Of a stretch of 64,000 nt of DNA, positions 7,473 to 16,787 are shown piece after piece. The translations under genes were made by a program, and so were the position numbers. Positions within the stretch are counted from its first letter, which is position 1. Every line of letters begins with the position of its first letter. Origin of the DNA: Streptomyces althioticus (GTDB lineage Bacteria; Actinomycetota; Actinomycetes; Streptomycetales; Streptomycetaceae); the NCBI GenBank assembly GCA_014649355.1, contig BMSW01000010.1:62001-126000 (forward strand), written 5' to 3'. Under the pieces are notes generated by a model. It was not told where the DNA came from. It did no database searches and saw only the letters and a program-made list of their open reading frames with translations.

Positions 7473-7928
7473 TCAGCCGCCGGTGAGGTCGATCACCGCG
7501 CGGACGCGTTTGCCCACCGGTACGCGCTCCACACCGACCTCCCGCGCGAGCGCGCGCACGATCTCCAGGCCGTGGCGTCCGATCCGCTGCGGGTCACGCG
7601 GGAACACGCGGGGCAGGGTGCCGTTGCTGTCGTAGACGGCGACCGTGAGAGCGGTGTCCGTACCCTCCAGTTCCAGGATGTACGGACCGTCGCTGTGCCG
7701 GTCGGCGTTGGTGACCAGCTCGCTCACCACCAGCAGCACGGCTCCTTCCGCCTTGGCGTCTATCGTGGCGCACCACTCCGTCCTCAGCTGCTCGAGGAAC
7801 TCCGCCGCGAAATGCCGCGACTCGGCGATGCAGCCCGGCTCGCCGGTGAAGTGTGCCGCCCGCCGCAGCGGTTCCACGGGCACGTCGAAACCAGTCGGTA
7901 TCACTACCCCGTCCAAGCGATAGGTCAT
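7473..7928 (-). CDS. RsbW-like ATP-binding protein (putative anti-sigma factor/kinase)
   Basis: 151 residues from the ATG at 7928. A HATPase_c2 domain of the Streptomyces RsbW/SpoIIAB-like group is shown by LLVVSELVTNADRHSDG (N box), VAVYDSNGTLPRVFP (G1-like, with a DSN in place of D-x-G) and GRHGLEIVRALAREVGVE (G2). Such proteins bind a SigB-type sigma factor or phosphorylate an anti-anti-sigma factor. The position facing a SigB-family sigma gene suggests, but does not prove, that the two are partners. No STAS-domain antagonist gene is visible nearby. Alternatives are one of the many orphan ATPases of Streptomyces, such as BldD/WhiB-linked 'conservon' ATPases. Confidence 0.85.
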   Translation of the reverse strand: MTYRLDGVVIPTGFDVPVEPLRRAAHFTGEPGCIAESRHFAAEFLEQLRTEWCATIDAKAEGAVLLVVSELVTNADRHSDGPYILELEGTDTALTVAVYDSNGTLPRVFPRDPQRIGRHGLEIVRALAREVGVERVPVGKRVRAVIDLTGG

Positions 7929-8268
7929 GCGTTTCCCTCTGCGACGCCGGGTCGGCCGGACGATCCGCACCGGTCCTGGTACCCCGAGTCGGGCGGGGCA
8001 GTCCCCCTGATCTGGAATCGGCTTCCCCGTAGGGGGTGGGGGTATGCCTGACGGGACGCGCAGGACCCTTTTCCCGCGCAGCGGCTCAGGGGCGCGGGGA
8101 ACTGCGCGACCAGCCACGCACACCCCGCACCCGGCGACGAACAGCGCCCGGCAGCCCGGTAGCCGTCCGACGTGTCGCGCCGCTCGGCGCTCACGAGGCG
8201 GCGGGGGCGCCCGCGCGGACGGACCCCGTCGGCGGGCGGGGCGGACGGACCCTGCTTAGCGTGCTCAC
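7929..8268. other. Intergenic region without a gene; contains an extragenic repeat
   Basis: No reading frame has convincing codon bias. It contains a CCCC-GTA-GGGG hairpin near 8026 and, at 8092-8115, a copy of a repeat element also found at 32974-32997. It must carry the promoter of the RsbW-like gene on the minus strand and of the streptophobe gene on the plus strand. Confidence 0.6.
8092..8115 (+). repeat. Extragenic GCGCGGGGAACYGCGCGACCRGCC element, copy 1
   Basis: GCGCGGGGAACTGCGCGACC with flanking AGCC matches the reverse complement of 32974-32997 at 22 of 24 positions. Its GCGC arms flank GGGGAACT. From memory, this word is frequent between genes in many Streptomyces genomes. Confidence 0.8.
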
Positions 8269-9528
8269 GTGAGCGCACACTCCCCTTCTCCTCCACGGTC
8301 CCCCCTCCACGGCTGGGTTCCCGCGCTGGTCGCGGTGGTCGGCTCGTTGGCCGCGATGGCCGTGGTGGCGGCGCTGGGGATCTGGGCGGCCGGGGCCGCC
8401 GATCTCCCGGAGGGCGCCTTCGGGCCGGTGCTCGCCGCCGTCCTGGTGCTCGCCGTCGGCGGGACGGTGCGGCTCTCCGGGGACGCCGGCGGTCTGGCCG
8501 GGACCCAGGGCGGCCTGACCGCCATCCCGTTGACCGTCACCCTCACCGGGGCGCTGCTTCTCGGCTGGTGCTTCCTGCGGCCGCTGCACCGCCGGACGGT
8601 GGTCGGAGCGCCCGGGCTGGCGGGGTGGGCGGCGCGGATCGCGGTGCTGTGGCTGCTCGCCGTCCTCGGTCTGGCCCTGGCCGCCCGGCGCACGTTCGAG
8701 GTGTCCCTCGGGGACGACCTGCTCGGCGATCTGGGAGAGCTGTTCGGGGTGAGGCCGACGGTCGGCTTCGCGGCGGACGTGCTGCCGACGGTGCTGATCG
8801 GACTGGTGTGGCTGGCGGGCGTGCTGGTGGTGGCGACCCTGGTGTCACGCGGCGCGCCGCTGCCTCCCGAGCTGATGCGGTTCCAGGCGGGCGCACGGCC
8901 CGCGGCTCGCGCGACGCTCGGGCTGCTGCTGGCCGCCGTGGCCGTGGCGCTCGTCGTCGCGCTGGTGGTGGCCGCCACGAAGGGGCACGCCGCCGAGACG
9001 TTCGCCGTGATCCTGCTGGGTCTGCCCAACGTGGCCTGGCTGGGGCTGACCGTGGGGCTCGGGGCGACCTGGGAGGGCAGGGTGGAGGGTCCGTTCGGGC
9101 TGCCCATGCCGCGGGTGCTGGACGAGGTGCTGCGCACCCCGGACGTCTCCGAGCTGAACCTGGGCTCGCTCGTCGACCACGACGGCGGCCGGTGGTGGTG
9201 GCTGCTGGTGGGTGCGGCGGTGCTGGTGGCGGGGGCGGCCTGCGCCATGGCGGCCACCTCTCCGGCCCGGGTGCCGCCCTGGCAGCACGCCCTGCGGCTG
9301 GCCGTGGCGTTGGCCCTGGCGGCGCTGATGATCGGTCCGACGGCCCGGGTCTCCGCGCGGATCGGCCTGTCGGTGCTCGGCATCGGCGACCTGGGCGAGG
9401 GGCTGACCGGGCAGGTGCTGCTGGAGCCGCAGCTGTGGGGCGCGCTGGGCCTGGCCCTGCTGTGGGGCCTGGTGGCGGGGTTCGCGGGCGCGTGGGCCGT
9501 GCGGGGTCTGCGGCGGTGGAGGCGCTGA
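8269..9528 (+). CDS. Streptophobe-family polytopic membrane protein
   Basis: 419 residues from a GTG at 8269. It is almost entirely hydrophobic, with about ten predicted membrane spans built of Ala/Leu/Val/Gly. The motif GLAGTQGGLTAIPLTVTLTGALLLGW (residues about 72-97), the mid-protein AGVLVVATLVSRGAPLPPE and the FGLPMPRVL segment are typical of the actinobacterial streptophobe family, whose function is unknown. It sits alone on the plus strand, 13 bases from the end of a convergent hypothetical gene. No ligand- or nucleotide-binding motif is visible. Confidence 0.82.
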   Translation: MSAHSPSPPRSPLHGWVPALVAVVGSLAAMAVVAALGIWAAGAADLPEGAFGPVLAAVLVLAVGGTVRLSGDAGGLAGTQGGLTAIPLTVTLTGALLLGWCFLRPLHRRTVVGAPGLAGWAARIAVLWLLAVLGLALAARRTFEVSLGDDLLGDLGELFGVRPTVGFAADVLPTVLIGLVWLAGVLVVATLVSRGAPLPPELMRFQAGARPAARATLGLLLAAVAVALVVALVVAATKGHAAETFAVILLGLPNVAWLGLTVGLGATWEGRVEGPFGLPMPRVLDEVLRTPDVSELNLGSLVDHDGGRWWWLLVGAAVLVAGAACAMAATSPARVPPWQHALRLAVALALAALMIGPTARVSARIGLSVLGIGDLGEGLTGQVLLEPQLWGALGLALLWGLVAGFAGAWAVRGLRRWRR

Positions 9529-9541
9529 GGGCGGTCGGGGC

Positions 9542-9952
9542 TCAGGCGACCGGGACGCCGAGCACCCGGGCGGCGCGCTGCATCCGCAGGGCGTCGACGG
9601 ACTCGGCGAGGAGTTCGTACTCCGTCGTTTCGTCGCCGGTGGCGACCCGCACCATCCGTCCGGCGGCGAGCGCCTCGGCCACTTCCTCCTGCCGGTCGAC
9701 GTCGCCGCACCAGGTGCGGAGCACGGTGGGCACGTCGGTCACGTCGTCGGCGACGGGGACGAGCGCGCCCGGGGGTAAGTGCTCGGCCTCGGGCTGCGGG
9801 TCGAGGCGCTCGGCGATCCACAGGGCGCGGTCGCGCAGCCACCACAGGGCGAGCGCGAGGGTCGGGGCCCGGTAGGTGCCCAGCGGCACCCCGATGCGCC
9901 GGCCGTCGCAGACCCCGTACGCCGTGACGTGGCACAGGAATTCGTCGTGCAC
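9542..9952 (-). CDS. Conserved hypothetical protein (136 aa)
   Basis: GTG start at 9952. The protein is soluble, slightly acidic and without a signal peptide. The N-terminal half (HVTAYGVCDGRRIGVPLGTYRAPTLALALWWLRDRALWIAERLDP) looks like a small alpha/beta domain with an amphipathic tryptophan-rich helix. The C-terminal half has ATGDETTEYELLAESVDALRMQRAARVLGVPVA. I recognise no domain. Codon use matches the neighbours, so it is very likely expressed. It is convergent with the streptophobe gene and separated by about 300 bases from the aldo/keto reductase gene behind it. Confidence 0.7.
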   Translation of the reverse strand: MHDEFLCHVTAYGVCDGRRIGVPLGTYRAPTLALALWWLRDRALWIAERLDPQPEAEHLPPGALVPVADDVTDVPTVLRTWCGDVDRQEEVAEALAAGRMVRVATGDETTEYELLAESVDALRMQRAARVLGVPVA

Positions 9953-10197
9953 GTTCCCTCCCCCGCTGCGTGCTCGCCCGCCGGTTCCGGGCCGGCTGCC
10001 CGCTCCGTGGCTCGCGTGCTGTGCGTGAGGGCGCCGTCGCTCGGTGTGAAGCGCTCTCGTTGTCGAGTATGTTCACCGCTGAAACACTGTCACCATGTGT
10101 TTCCGGCCAGTCTCCTGGCATATGCAGGCCCCGTCCTGGCCGAAACGGCACGGGTGGGCACATCGGCCGAGGTGACCGGCCTGCCGGAGGACGACAG

Positions 10198-10237
10198 CAC
10201 CGGCCCCCACCCCCGTGGACGGGGGTGACGGCCGGTG
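10198..10237 (-). terminator. Terminator hairpin of the aldo/keto reductase gene
   Basis: Outer arms CACCGGCC/GGCCGGTG and inner arms ACCCCCG/CGGGGGT form a long two-part stem just 3' of the minus-strand stop at 10249. Confidence 0.7.
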
Positions 10238-10248
10238 ACGGGATTTGC

Positions 10249-11241
<993 letters not shown>

Positions 11242-11379
11242 CGCGACTCCAGAGGGGTTGGCACACGTCTTGACGTTCGTCGTGGCGGTTCGTCGGACCG
11301 CCCGTCCACTCTGTCGTGACCTGCGGGGAGTGGTCCAACAGAAGAATCCGATGGAATTCAGCGGCTACGCTTCTCAATC

Positions 11380-12276
11380 ATGGAACTGCGCCATCTCCAG
11401 CACTTCGTGGCCGTCGCCGAGGACCAGCACTTCACCCGTGCGGCGGAACGGCTGATGGTCTCCCAGTCGGGCCTGTCGGCGTCCATCCGGGCGCTGGAGC
11501 GTGAGCTGCAGACGCCGCTGTTCGTGCGGACCACCCGCAGGGTGACGCTCACCGAGGCGGGGCGGGCGCTGCTCGCGGAGGCCGAACGCATCCTGGCACA
11601 GGTGCGGGCCGCGCACGAGGCGGTGGCCGCGGTGCAGGGGGTGCTGCGCGGCACCCTCGCGGTGGGGACGGAGCAGTGCATCGCCGGGGTGCACGTGGCG
11701 GAGCTGCTCGCCGCGTTCCGCCGCCGCCACCCGGACGTGGAGATACGGCTGCGGCAGTGGGGCTCGGCCGCGCTCGCCGAGGAGGTCACGGCCGGGCGGC
11801 TGGACCTGGCCTTCGCCTACCGCGTCGACGCCGACCCGGACCAGCTGCGCGTCGTGCCGCTGACCGGTGAGCCGATGACGGTGCTGTGCCACCCCGACCA
11901 CCGGCTCGCCCGCGCCGGGGCGCCGGTCACCCCGGAGGACCTGGCCGGCGAGGTGTTCGTCGACTTCCACCCCGACTGGGGCCCGCGCCGCGCCACCGAC
12001 GCGGCGTTCGCGGTCGCGGGCGTACGGCGCACGGTGGCGCTGGAGGTGAACGACGTGCACAGCCTCCTCGACCTGGTCGACGAGAACCTCGGCGTGGCGG
12101 TGGTGCCGCGCCACTTCCGCCACAAGCGCCCCTCGCTCACCGCCCTGCCGCTGAAGGACACCGGCGAGGCGGCGTACGAGACAGTGGCGCTGGTGCCGTC
12201 GCCGCGTGCCACGAGTCCGGCGGCCCGGGCGCTCATGGAGCTGCTGGACACCGGGGCGCGTGACGCCGGAAGCTGA
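11380..12276 (+). CDS. LysR-family transcriptional regulator
   Basis: 298 residues. The N-terminal winged helix-turn-helix is ELRHLQHFVAVAEDQHFTRAAERLMVSQSGLSASIRALERELQTPLFVRTTR-type sequence at residues 2-60. The C-terminal periplasmic-binding-like co-inducer domain begins near GTLAVGTEQCIAG. It is cytosolic and expected to be a dimer or tetramer. It is divergent from the aldo/keto reductase gene, the classical LysR arrangement, and is followed after 14 bases by a DinB-like gene that may be co-transcribed. The inducer is unknown; reactive aldehydes would fit the neighbour but this is inference. Confidence 0.9.
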   Translation: MELRHLQHFVAVAEDQHFTRAAERLMVSQSGLSASIRALERELQTPLFVRTTRRVTLTEAGRALLAEAERILAQVRAAHEAVAAVQGVLRGTLAVGTEQCIAGVHVAELLAAFRRRHPDVEIRLRQWGSAALAEEVTAGRLDLAFAYRVDADPDQLRVVPLTGEPMTVLCHPDHRLARAGAPVTPEDLAGEVFVDFHPDWGPRRATDAAFAVAGVRRTVALEVNDVHSLLDLVDENLGVAVVPRHFRHKRPSLTALPLKDTGEAAYETVALVPSPRATSPAARALMELLDTGARDAGS

Positions 12277-12290
12277 GCGAGTCTGGAGGC

Positions 12291-12806
12291 ATGCATGCCA
12301 AGGACATCCTCATCGAAGGCTACGGACGCATCCGGGAAGAGGTCCACGCCGCCGTCGGGGGGCTCGGGCCCGACGAGCTCGCCGCCCGGCCCACGCCGGA
12401 GGCCAACAGCATCGCGTGGCTGGTGTGGCATCTCACCCGGGTCCAGGACGACCACGTCGCGGACGCCTTCGGCCTGGACCAGGTGTGGCTCGCCGACGGC
12501 TGGGAGAAGCGGTTCGGGCTCGGCCTGCCGCGCGGCGCGACCGGGTTCGGGCACACCCCGGCGCAGGTCGCCAAGGTGCGCGTGGACTCCCCCGACCTGC
12601 TGACCGGCTATCACGACGCCGTTCACGCGCAGACCCTCGGCGCGCTGCGGACGCTCACCGCGAAGGATCTGGAACGGGTCGTCGACGAGAACTGGGACCC
12701 GCCGGTCACCCTCGGCGTGCGGTTGGTCAGCGTCCTGTCCGACGACCTCCAGCACGTCGGACAGGCCGCCTACGCCCGGGGGCTGCTTCAGAGCGCCGCG
12801 TCGTAA
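12291..12806 (+). CDS. DinB/DUF664-family protein (mycothiol-transferase-like)
   Basis: 171 residues. It is a four-helix DinB-like fold of the DUF664 group: KDILIEGYGRIREEVHAAV, SIAWLVWHLTRVQDDHVADAFG with the first metal-ligand His, and a terminal VSVLSDDLQHVGQAAYARGLL with the second His cluster. Actinobacterial members include mycothiol-dependent transferases and thiol-linked detoxification enzymes; the substrate here is unknown. GGAGG at 12285-12289 is only one base from the ATG, unusually close, but homologues begin at this point. The 3' end overlaps the convergent add gene by 19 bases. Confidence 0.8.
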   Translation: MHAKDILIEGYGRIREEVHAAVGGLGPDELAARPTPEANSIAWLVWHLTRVQDDHVADAFGLDQVWLADGWEKRFGLGLPRGATGFGHTPAQVAKVRVDSPDLLTGYHDAVHAQTLGALRTLTAKDLERVVDENWDPPVTLGVRLVSVLSDDLQHVGQAAYARGLLQSAAS

Positions 12807-13867
12807 CCCGGCAGGACGACGTCCCGGATCAGTGCGACGCGCTCGTCGTACGGCAGGAAGGCGCTCTTCACCGCGTTCAGGGTGACCGTGCGCAGGTCCT
12901 CGGCGGTCCAGCCGGCCTGCTCCACCAGCAGGGTCATCTCGCGGGTCATGGTGGTGCCGGAGACCAGACGGTTGTCGGTGTTGACGGTGACGCGGAAGCC
13001 GAGGTCCTTCAGCGGGGTGATCGGGTGCTCGGCGATCGAGGTCGCGGCGCCGGTCTGGAGGTTGGAGGTGGGGCACATCTCCAGGGCGATGCGGCGGTCG
13101 CGGACCCAGGAGGCGAGCCGGCCGAGCTTGCCGCCCCGGAGGTCCGGGATGTCCTCGGTGAGGCGCACACCGTGCCCGATGCGCTGGGCGCCGCACACCT
13201 GGACGGCCTGGTGGATGCTGGGCAGCCCGTGGGCCTCGCCCGCGTGGATGGTGAACGGCACGTTCTCGCGGCGCAGGTGCTCGAAGGCGGCGAGGTGGTC
13301 GGCGGCCGGGAAGCCGTCCTCGGCGCCGGCGATGTCGAAGCCGACGACGCCCGCGTCCCGGAAGGCGACGGCCAGGTCGGCGGCCTCGCGGACCCGGTCG
13401 AACATCCGCATGCCGCACAGCAGCGTGCCGACCCGGACGGGCGTACCGGCGGCGGCCGCCTTGGCCATGCCGGCGGCCAGCCCCTCCTGGACGGTCTCCA
13501 CGACCTCGGCCATGGTGAGCCCGCCACGGGTGTTCAGCTCGGGGGCGTAGCGGACCTCGCCGTAGACGACGCCGTCGGCGGCGAGGTCGAGGACGTACTC
13601 CTCGGCGGTGCGCAGCAGACCCTCGCGGGTCTGCATCACGGCCAGGGTGTGCTCGAAGGTGGCGATGTAGCGCACCAGGTCGCCGGAGTTGGCGGCCTCC
13701 ACGTACCAGGCGGCGAGCTCGTCCGGGTCGGTGGTGGGCAGGGTGTGGCCGGCGGCCTCGGCGAGTTCCACGACCGTCGCGGGGCGCAGGCCGCCGTCGA
13801 GGTGGTCGTGCAGGACCGCCTTGGGGAGGCGGCGGATCGTGTCGACGTCTATGCGCGTAGATGACAT
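12788..13867 (-). CDS. add: Adenosine deaminase
   Basis: 359 residues of the amidohydrolase superfamily. Zinc and substrate motifs are visible: LHDHLDGGLRP (HxH, residues 20-22), GAEDGFP, FTIHAGEAHG (zinc His and nearby residues), GHGVRL and VTVNTDNRLVSGT (the C-terminal Asp region, with Thr-Asp-Asn in place of the more common Ser-Asp-Asp/Pro). It converts adenosine to inosine in purine salvage and is cytosolic. Length is normal. Its 3' end overlaps the DinB-like gene. Immediately upstream (48 bases) is a VOC gene on the same strand, possibly co-transcribed. Confidence 0.93.
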   Translation of the reverse strand: MSSTRIDVDTIRRLPKAVLHDHLDGGLRPATVVELAEAAGHTLPTTDPDELAAWYVEAANSGDLVRYIATFEHTLAVMQTREGLLRTAEEYVLDLAADGVVYGEVRYAPELNTRGGLTMAEVVETVQEGLAAGMAKAAAAGTPVRVGTLLCGMRMFDRVREAADLAVAFRDAGVVGFDIAGAEDGFPAADHLAAFEHLRRENVPFTIHAGEAHGLPSIHQAVQVCGAQRIGHGVRLTEDIPDLRGGKLGRLASWVRDRRIALEMCPTSNLQTGAATSIAEHPITPLKDLGFRVTVNTDNRLVSGTTMTREMTLLVEQAGWTAEDLRTVTLNAVKSAFLPYDERVALIRDVVLPGYDAAL

Positions 13868-13915
13868 GGTGTGCGGTTCCTCGGCGTGTGGTTCGGCGTG
13901 GTGGGTCGTGGTGGA

Positions 13916-14308
13916 TCAGCCGGCGGGCTGGAGCAGGTCCCAGCGGTTGCCGTAGAGGTCCTGGAAGACGGCGACCGAGCCGTACCGCTCGTGGCGCGGC
14001 TCCTCCAGGAAGGTCACCCCGGCGGCGGTCATGCGGGCGTGGTCGCGGGCGAAGTCGTCGGTGTGCAGGAAGAAGCCCACGCGTCCGCCGGTCTGGTCGC
14101 CCACCCGGGCCCGCTGCTCCTCCCCCGCGGCGCGGGCCAGCAGCAGGGCCGCGCCGATGTGGCCGGCGCCGGGCTCGACGACGACCCAGCGGCCGCCGTC
14201 CGGCCGGGGTGCGTCCTCGGCGAGCCGGAAGCCGAGGGCCTCGGTGTAGAAGCGGATCGCCTCGTCGTAGTCGTGGACGACGAGGGTGACCAGGGCAATG
14301 CGTCTCAT
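13916..14308 (-). CDS. Single-domain VOC/glyoxalase protein
   Basis: 130 residues from the ATG at 14308. The sequence ALVTLVVHDYDEAIRFYTEALGF, the central RWVVVEPGAGHIGAALLLARA and the end GSVAVFQDLYGNRWDLLQP follow the betaalphabetabetabeta repeats of a glyoxalase-like VOC protein, with metal-ligand positions at the first His, a mid Glu/His and a late position. The substrate is unknown. It lies between the PI-PLC-like gene (with its own terminator) and add on the same strand, so it may be transcribed together with add. Confidence 0.85.
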   Translation of the reverse strand: MRRIALVTLVVHDYDEAIRFYTEALGFRLAEDAPRPDGGRWVVVEPGAGHIGAALLLARAAGEEQRARVGDQTGGRVGFFLHTDDFARDHARMTAAGVTFLEEPRHERYGSVAVFQDLYGNRWDLLQPAG

Positions 14309-14366
14309 CGTCACCTCTCGGAGGGGTTGACCGGAGAGGTTATACGTAAAACTGCGGGAAACGCCA

Positions 14367-14398
14367 GTCCCGCCCCGGCGGCCGTTCCGGGGCGGGAC
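14367..14398 (-). terminator. Terminator after the PI-PLC-like gene
   Basis: Perfect 12-bp stem GTCCCGCCCCGG/CCGGGGCGGGAC with an 8-base loop, 12 bases beyond the stop of the minus-strand gene. Confidence 0.8.
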
Positions 14399-14409
14399 CG
14401 CGTGGTCCG

Positions 14410-15789
14410 CTACGGGTAGGTGTAGGTGTTCAGCGCGTCCACGGCGGCCGCGGGACTGCCCAGCTCGTAGCGGTCGACGGCGAGGTAGGTGGGCTTCTTG
14501 CGGGCGGCCGGCTGGCAGAAGCGGCGGGCGCGGTCGGCGAGCTTGGCGTTGTCGGTGGCGGCGGTGGAGGCGACGGCGGCGTCCCGGAAGTGGTTCATGA
14601 CGAAGAGGGGCCGGAAGCCTGGCTCGGTGCGGGTGAGCGGGAGCGTGGTGTTCGCGTCGTACCAGCGGCTGTGACAGGACCAGTCGGAGGAGCCGATGCC
14701 CGGGCCCATGGACCAGTGGTTCTCCACGGTCCAGTCGCGCTGGTACATCACGCCGAAGGTGTCCCGGGTCAGCCCGGCCGAGCGGTCGGCGTCCTTGCCG
14801 TGGTCGGTGAAGATCAGCAACCGGTGTCCCGCGGCGGCCAGTTCGCCCAAGGTGGGCCAGCCGTTCTCGCGCACCCCGGTGCGGTCCGGGCGGTAGAGCA
14901 CGTCGGACAGTCCCTGCACGCGGTCCAGTTCGGCGCGCAGGACGCCGGGGTCGACGTAGTCCTCCAGGAAAACGGTGACGAACTCCTCGGGGTGGGCGCG
15001 CAGGAAGTCGGTGATCCGCTGGAGGTCGACCCACAGGGCGACGGGTCTGCGCACCAGGGTGCAGCTGTTGTGGCAGAGGATGGCGCCGTCCGGCGTCTGG
15101 TGGATGTCCAGCATGAACCCGCGGACGCCGTCGCGGAGTTGCTGTTCGATGCCCCGGCTCTGGTTGGGGAAGAGGTCGACGAAGGGTGGGGCGAAACCGC
15201 CGTCGACGCCGTTCGCGTAGGCGTTGTGGGCGGTGAGGAACGTGACCTGGTCGAGGGTGCGTTCCTCCCTGGGCGGCATGGGGCCGCCGGGCGCGTCGAC
15301 GGGGGTGAGGTACCAGGCGGCGAGGTCGCCGGCGCCGCTGGCGACGGACAGCGGGGCGGGGTGGACGGCGCCGGCGGGTCTGGGTGCGACGGTGAGGCGC
15401 CGGTCGGTGCCGGGAGCGGAGAGCGCGTACCGGTCGGCGCCGAGCGGGGTGATCTGCCAGCGCGCCTCGACGGCCGCGCAGGAGACGGTGCGGGCCTGGT
15501 CGCCGGCGCGTCCGAGGCAGGAGCCGGGGGTGTCGGTGTTCTCCAGCAGGTGGCCGGCGCCGTCGGGGCGCAGGGCCCACTGCTGGCGGTCCTCGTTGCC
15601 GCGTGGGCGGTGCTGTTCGACCGTCCCGGAGGCGTCGGCGGCGTTGAGGCCGGTGACGGCGCTCTGGACGTAGTACGGGCCGGGCCGCGGCACGGCGTCG
15701 ACGGACGCGGCGGGGGCGGGTGTCACGGCCGCCGCGGCGAGCGCGGCGGCCGTGACGGCGGTGGCGAGCAGGGCGTGGGGGGTGCGCAT
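14410..15789 (-). CDS. Secreted PI-PLC-X-like phosphodiesterase with N-terminal lectin-like region
   Basis: 459 residues. There is a Sec signal peptide (residues 1-28, ...VTPAPAASVDA) and then a ricin-type/RICIN-like segment (about 30-150; WALRPDGAGHLLENTDTPGSCLG with Q-x-W-like repeats). The PI-specific phospholipase C X-domain fold follows: TFLTAHNAYANG with the catalytic His, FMLDIHQTPDGAILCHNSC with the second His, FLEDYV and LLIFTDHGK. It is exported and probably acts on phosphoinositide-like or other extracellular phosphodiesters; the family is poorly characterised in Streptomyces. The ATG at 15787-15789 is chosen because it gives a proper signal peptide. It stands alone, with its own terminator. 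Confidence 0.82.
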   Translation of the reverse strand: MRTPHALLATAVTAAALAAAAVTPAPAASVDAVPRPGPYYVQSAVTGLNAADASGTVEQHRPRGNEDRQQWALRPDGAGHLLENTDTPGSCLGRAGDQARTVSCAAVEARWQITPLGADRYALSAPGTDRRLTVAPRPAGAVHPAPLSVASGAGDLAAWYLTPVDAPGGPMPPREERTLDQVTFLTAHNAYANGVDGGFAPPFVDLFPNQSRGIEQQLRDGVRGFMLDIHQTPDGAILCHNSCTLVRRPVALWVDLQRITDFLRAHPEEFVTVFLEDYVDPGVLRAELDRVQGLSDVLYRPDRTGVRENGWPTLGELAAAGHRLLIFTDHGKDADRSAGLTRDTFGVMYQRDWTVENHWSMGPGIGSSDWSCHSRWYDANTTLPLTRTEPGFRPLFVMNHFRDAAVASTAATDNAKLADRARRFCQPAARKKPTYLAVDRYELGSPAAAVDALNTYTYP

Positions 15790-15817
15790 GCGGTTCCCTT
15801 CGTCCGGAGGGGGCGGG

Positions 15818-15848
15818 CCGTGGCTCCGGGGCGGCCCCGAAGCCACGG
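15818..15848 (-). terminator. Terminator after the chitinase gene
   Basis: CCGTGGCT...CGGGG and CCCCG...AGCCACGG form a 14-bp stem with one mismatch, 34 bases past the chitinase stop. Confidence 0.7.
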
Positions 15849-15881
15849 TCAGGTGCATGACACCACGCCGCGCCGTTCGCG

Positions 15882-16787
15882 TCAGCAGTACAGGTTGCCG
15901 CCGGGGGTCGTCCCGAGGATCTGGGTGAACTGCTGATACTTCGTCACCCGGCTCTGGACCTGCGCCGGGTTCCTGCCGTCGCACTCCAGCGAGCCGTTGA
16001 TGCTGCGGATCGTCTGGCCGAAACCGGCCCCGTTCACCATGGCGGCATGGCCGGTCATGCTGCCCGGACCGGTCTGGGTGTTCCAGTACCAGAGGGCGGT
16101 CTTCCAGGCGACGGCCGCGTCGTTCTGCACCAGCCAGGGGTTGTTCAGCAGGTCGATGCCCAACGCGTCGCCCGCGGCCTTGTAGTTGAAGTTCCAGCTC
16201 AGCTGGATGGGACCGCGCCCGTAGTAGGCGGCCTGGCCGGCCGGGCAGCCGTACGGCCGGCCCCAGTCGCAGTAGTGCGGGTAGTTGGCCTGGTTCTGCT
16301 CCACGACGTGGACCAGACCGCCGGTCTCGTGGCTGACGTTGGCGAGAAAGGCGGCGGCCTCCTGCTTCTTCACCGTGTCGCTCCCGGTGTTGGCGAAGCC
16401 GGGGTAGGCGCTGAGCGCGGCGGTGAGGCCGCTGTAGGTGTAGAAGGGGTTCCGGTTCGGGAACATCTGGTTGAACTGCGCCTCGGTCACGACGAAGTTC
16501 CCGACGGGCGTCCCGGGCCCGTTGTCACAGGCGTAGGGCTCCCAGTACCAGGTGCTGACGGTCGGGTCGTAACCCGGGTTGGCGTGCTCGGCGATGTACG
16601 CCTTGCCGTCGGTGTAACGGACGATCGCACCGGCCTCGTACCACTGTCCGGCGACCCAGGCGGGGTAGCTCGAACACGCGGCCGCGGCGGCGGCCGAGGC
16701 GGTGGTGGCCGCGGCGGGGAGCAGCATCGGGGCGCTTCCGGCGAGGACGAGGGCGGCGGTGACGGCGGCGATACGGCGTCTCGACAA
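15882..16787 (-). CDS. Secreted GH19 chitinase with CBM5/12-type chitin-binding domain
   Basis: 301 residues from a TTG at 16787, selected because AAAGGAG lies 8 bases upstream; a GTG at 16811 would place the ribosome site inside the gene. Signal peptide residues 1-33 end in ATTASAAAAAA. A carbohydrate-binding module (SSYPAWVAGQWYEAGAIVRY...WYWEPYAC) covers about residues 36-85. A GH19 catalytic domain follows: FLANVSHETGGL with the catalytic Glu, YYGRGPIQLSWNFNY, and a terminal CDGRNPAQVQSRV. It cleaves chitin outside the cell. Two DasR-like palindromes upstream fit the known control of Streptomyces chitinases by the GlcNAc-6-phosphate-sensing repressor DasR. Confidence 0.9.
   Translation of the reverse strand: MSRRRIAAVTAALVLAGSAPMLLPAAATTASAAAAAACSSYPAWVAGQWYEAGAIVRYTDGKAYIAEHANPGYDPTVSTWYWEPYACDNGPGTPVGNFVVTEAQFNQMFPNRNPFYTYSGLTAALSAYPGFANTGSDTVKKQEAAAFLANVSHETGGLVHVVEQNQANYPHYCDWGRPYGCPAGQAAYYGRGPIQLSWNFNYKAAGDALGIDLLNNPWLVQNDAAVAWKTALWYWNTQTGPGSMTGHAAMVNGAGFGQTIRSINGSLECDGRNPAQVQSRVTKYQQFTQILGTTPGGNLYC

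Noticed and set aside
10074..10240. Small gene between the hypothetical and aldo/keto reductase genes (MFTAETLSPC...)
   Set aside because: No ribosome site, an unlikely codon pattern, and the frame runs through the terminator hairpin at 10198.
12295..12603. A second start (ATG at 12295) just after the DinB-like start, giving a 102-codon frame
   Set aside because: It is a shifted frame with Ser/Pro/Arg-rich translation; the frame from 12291 matches the DUF664 family throughout.
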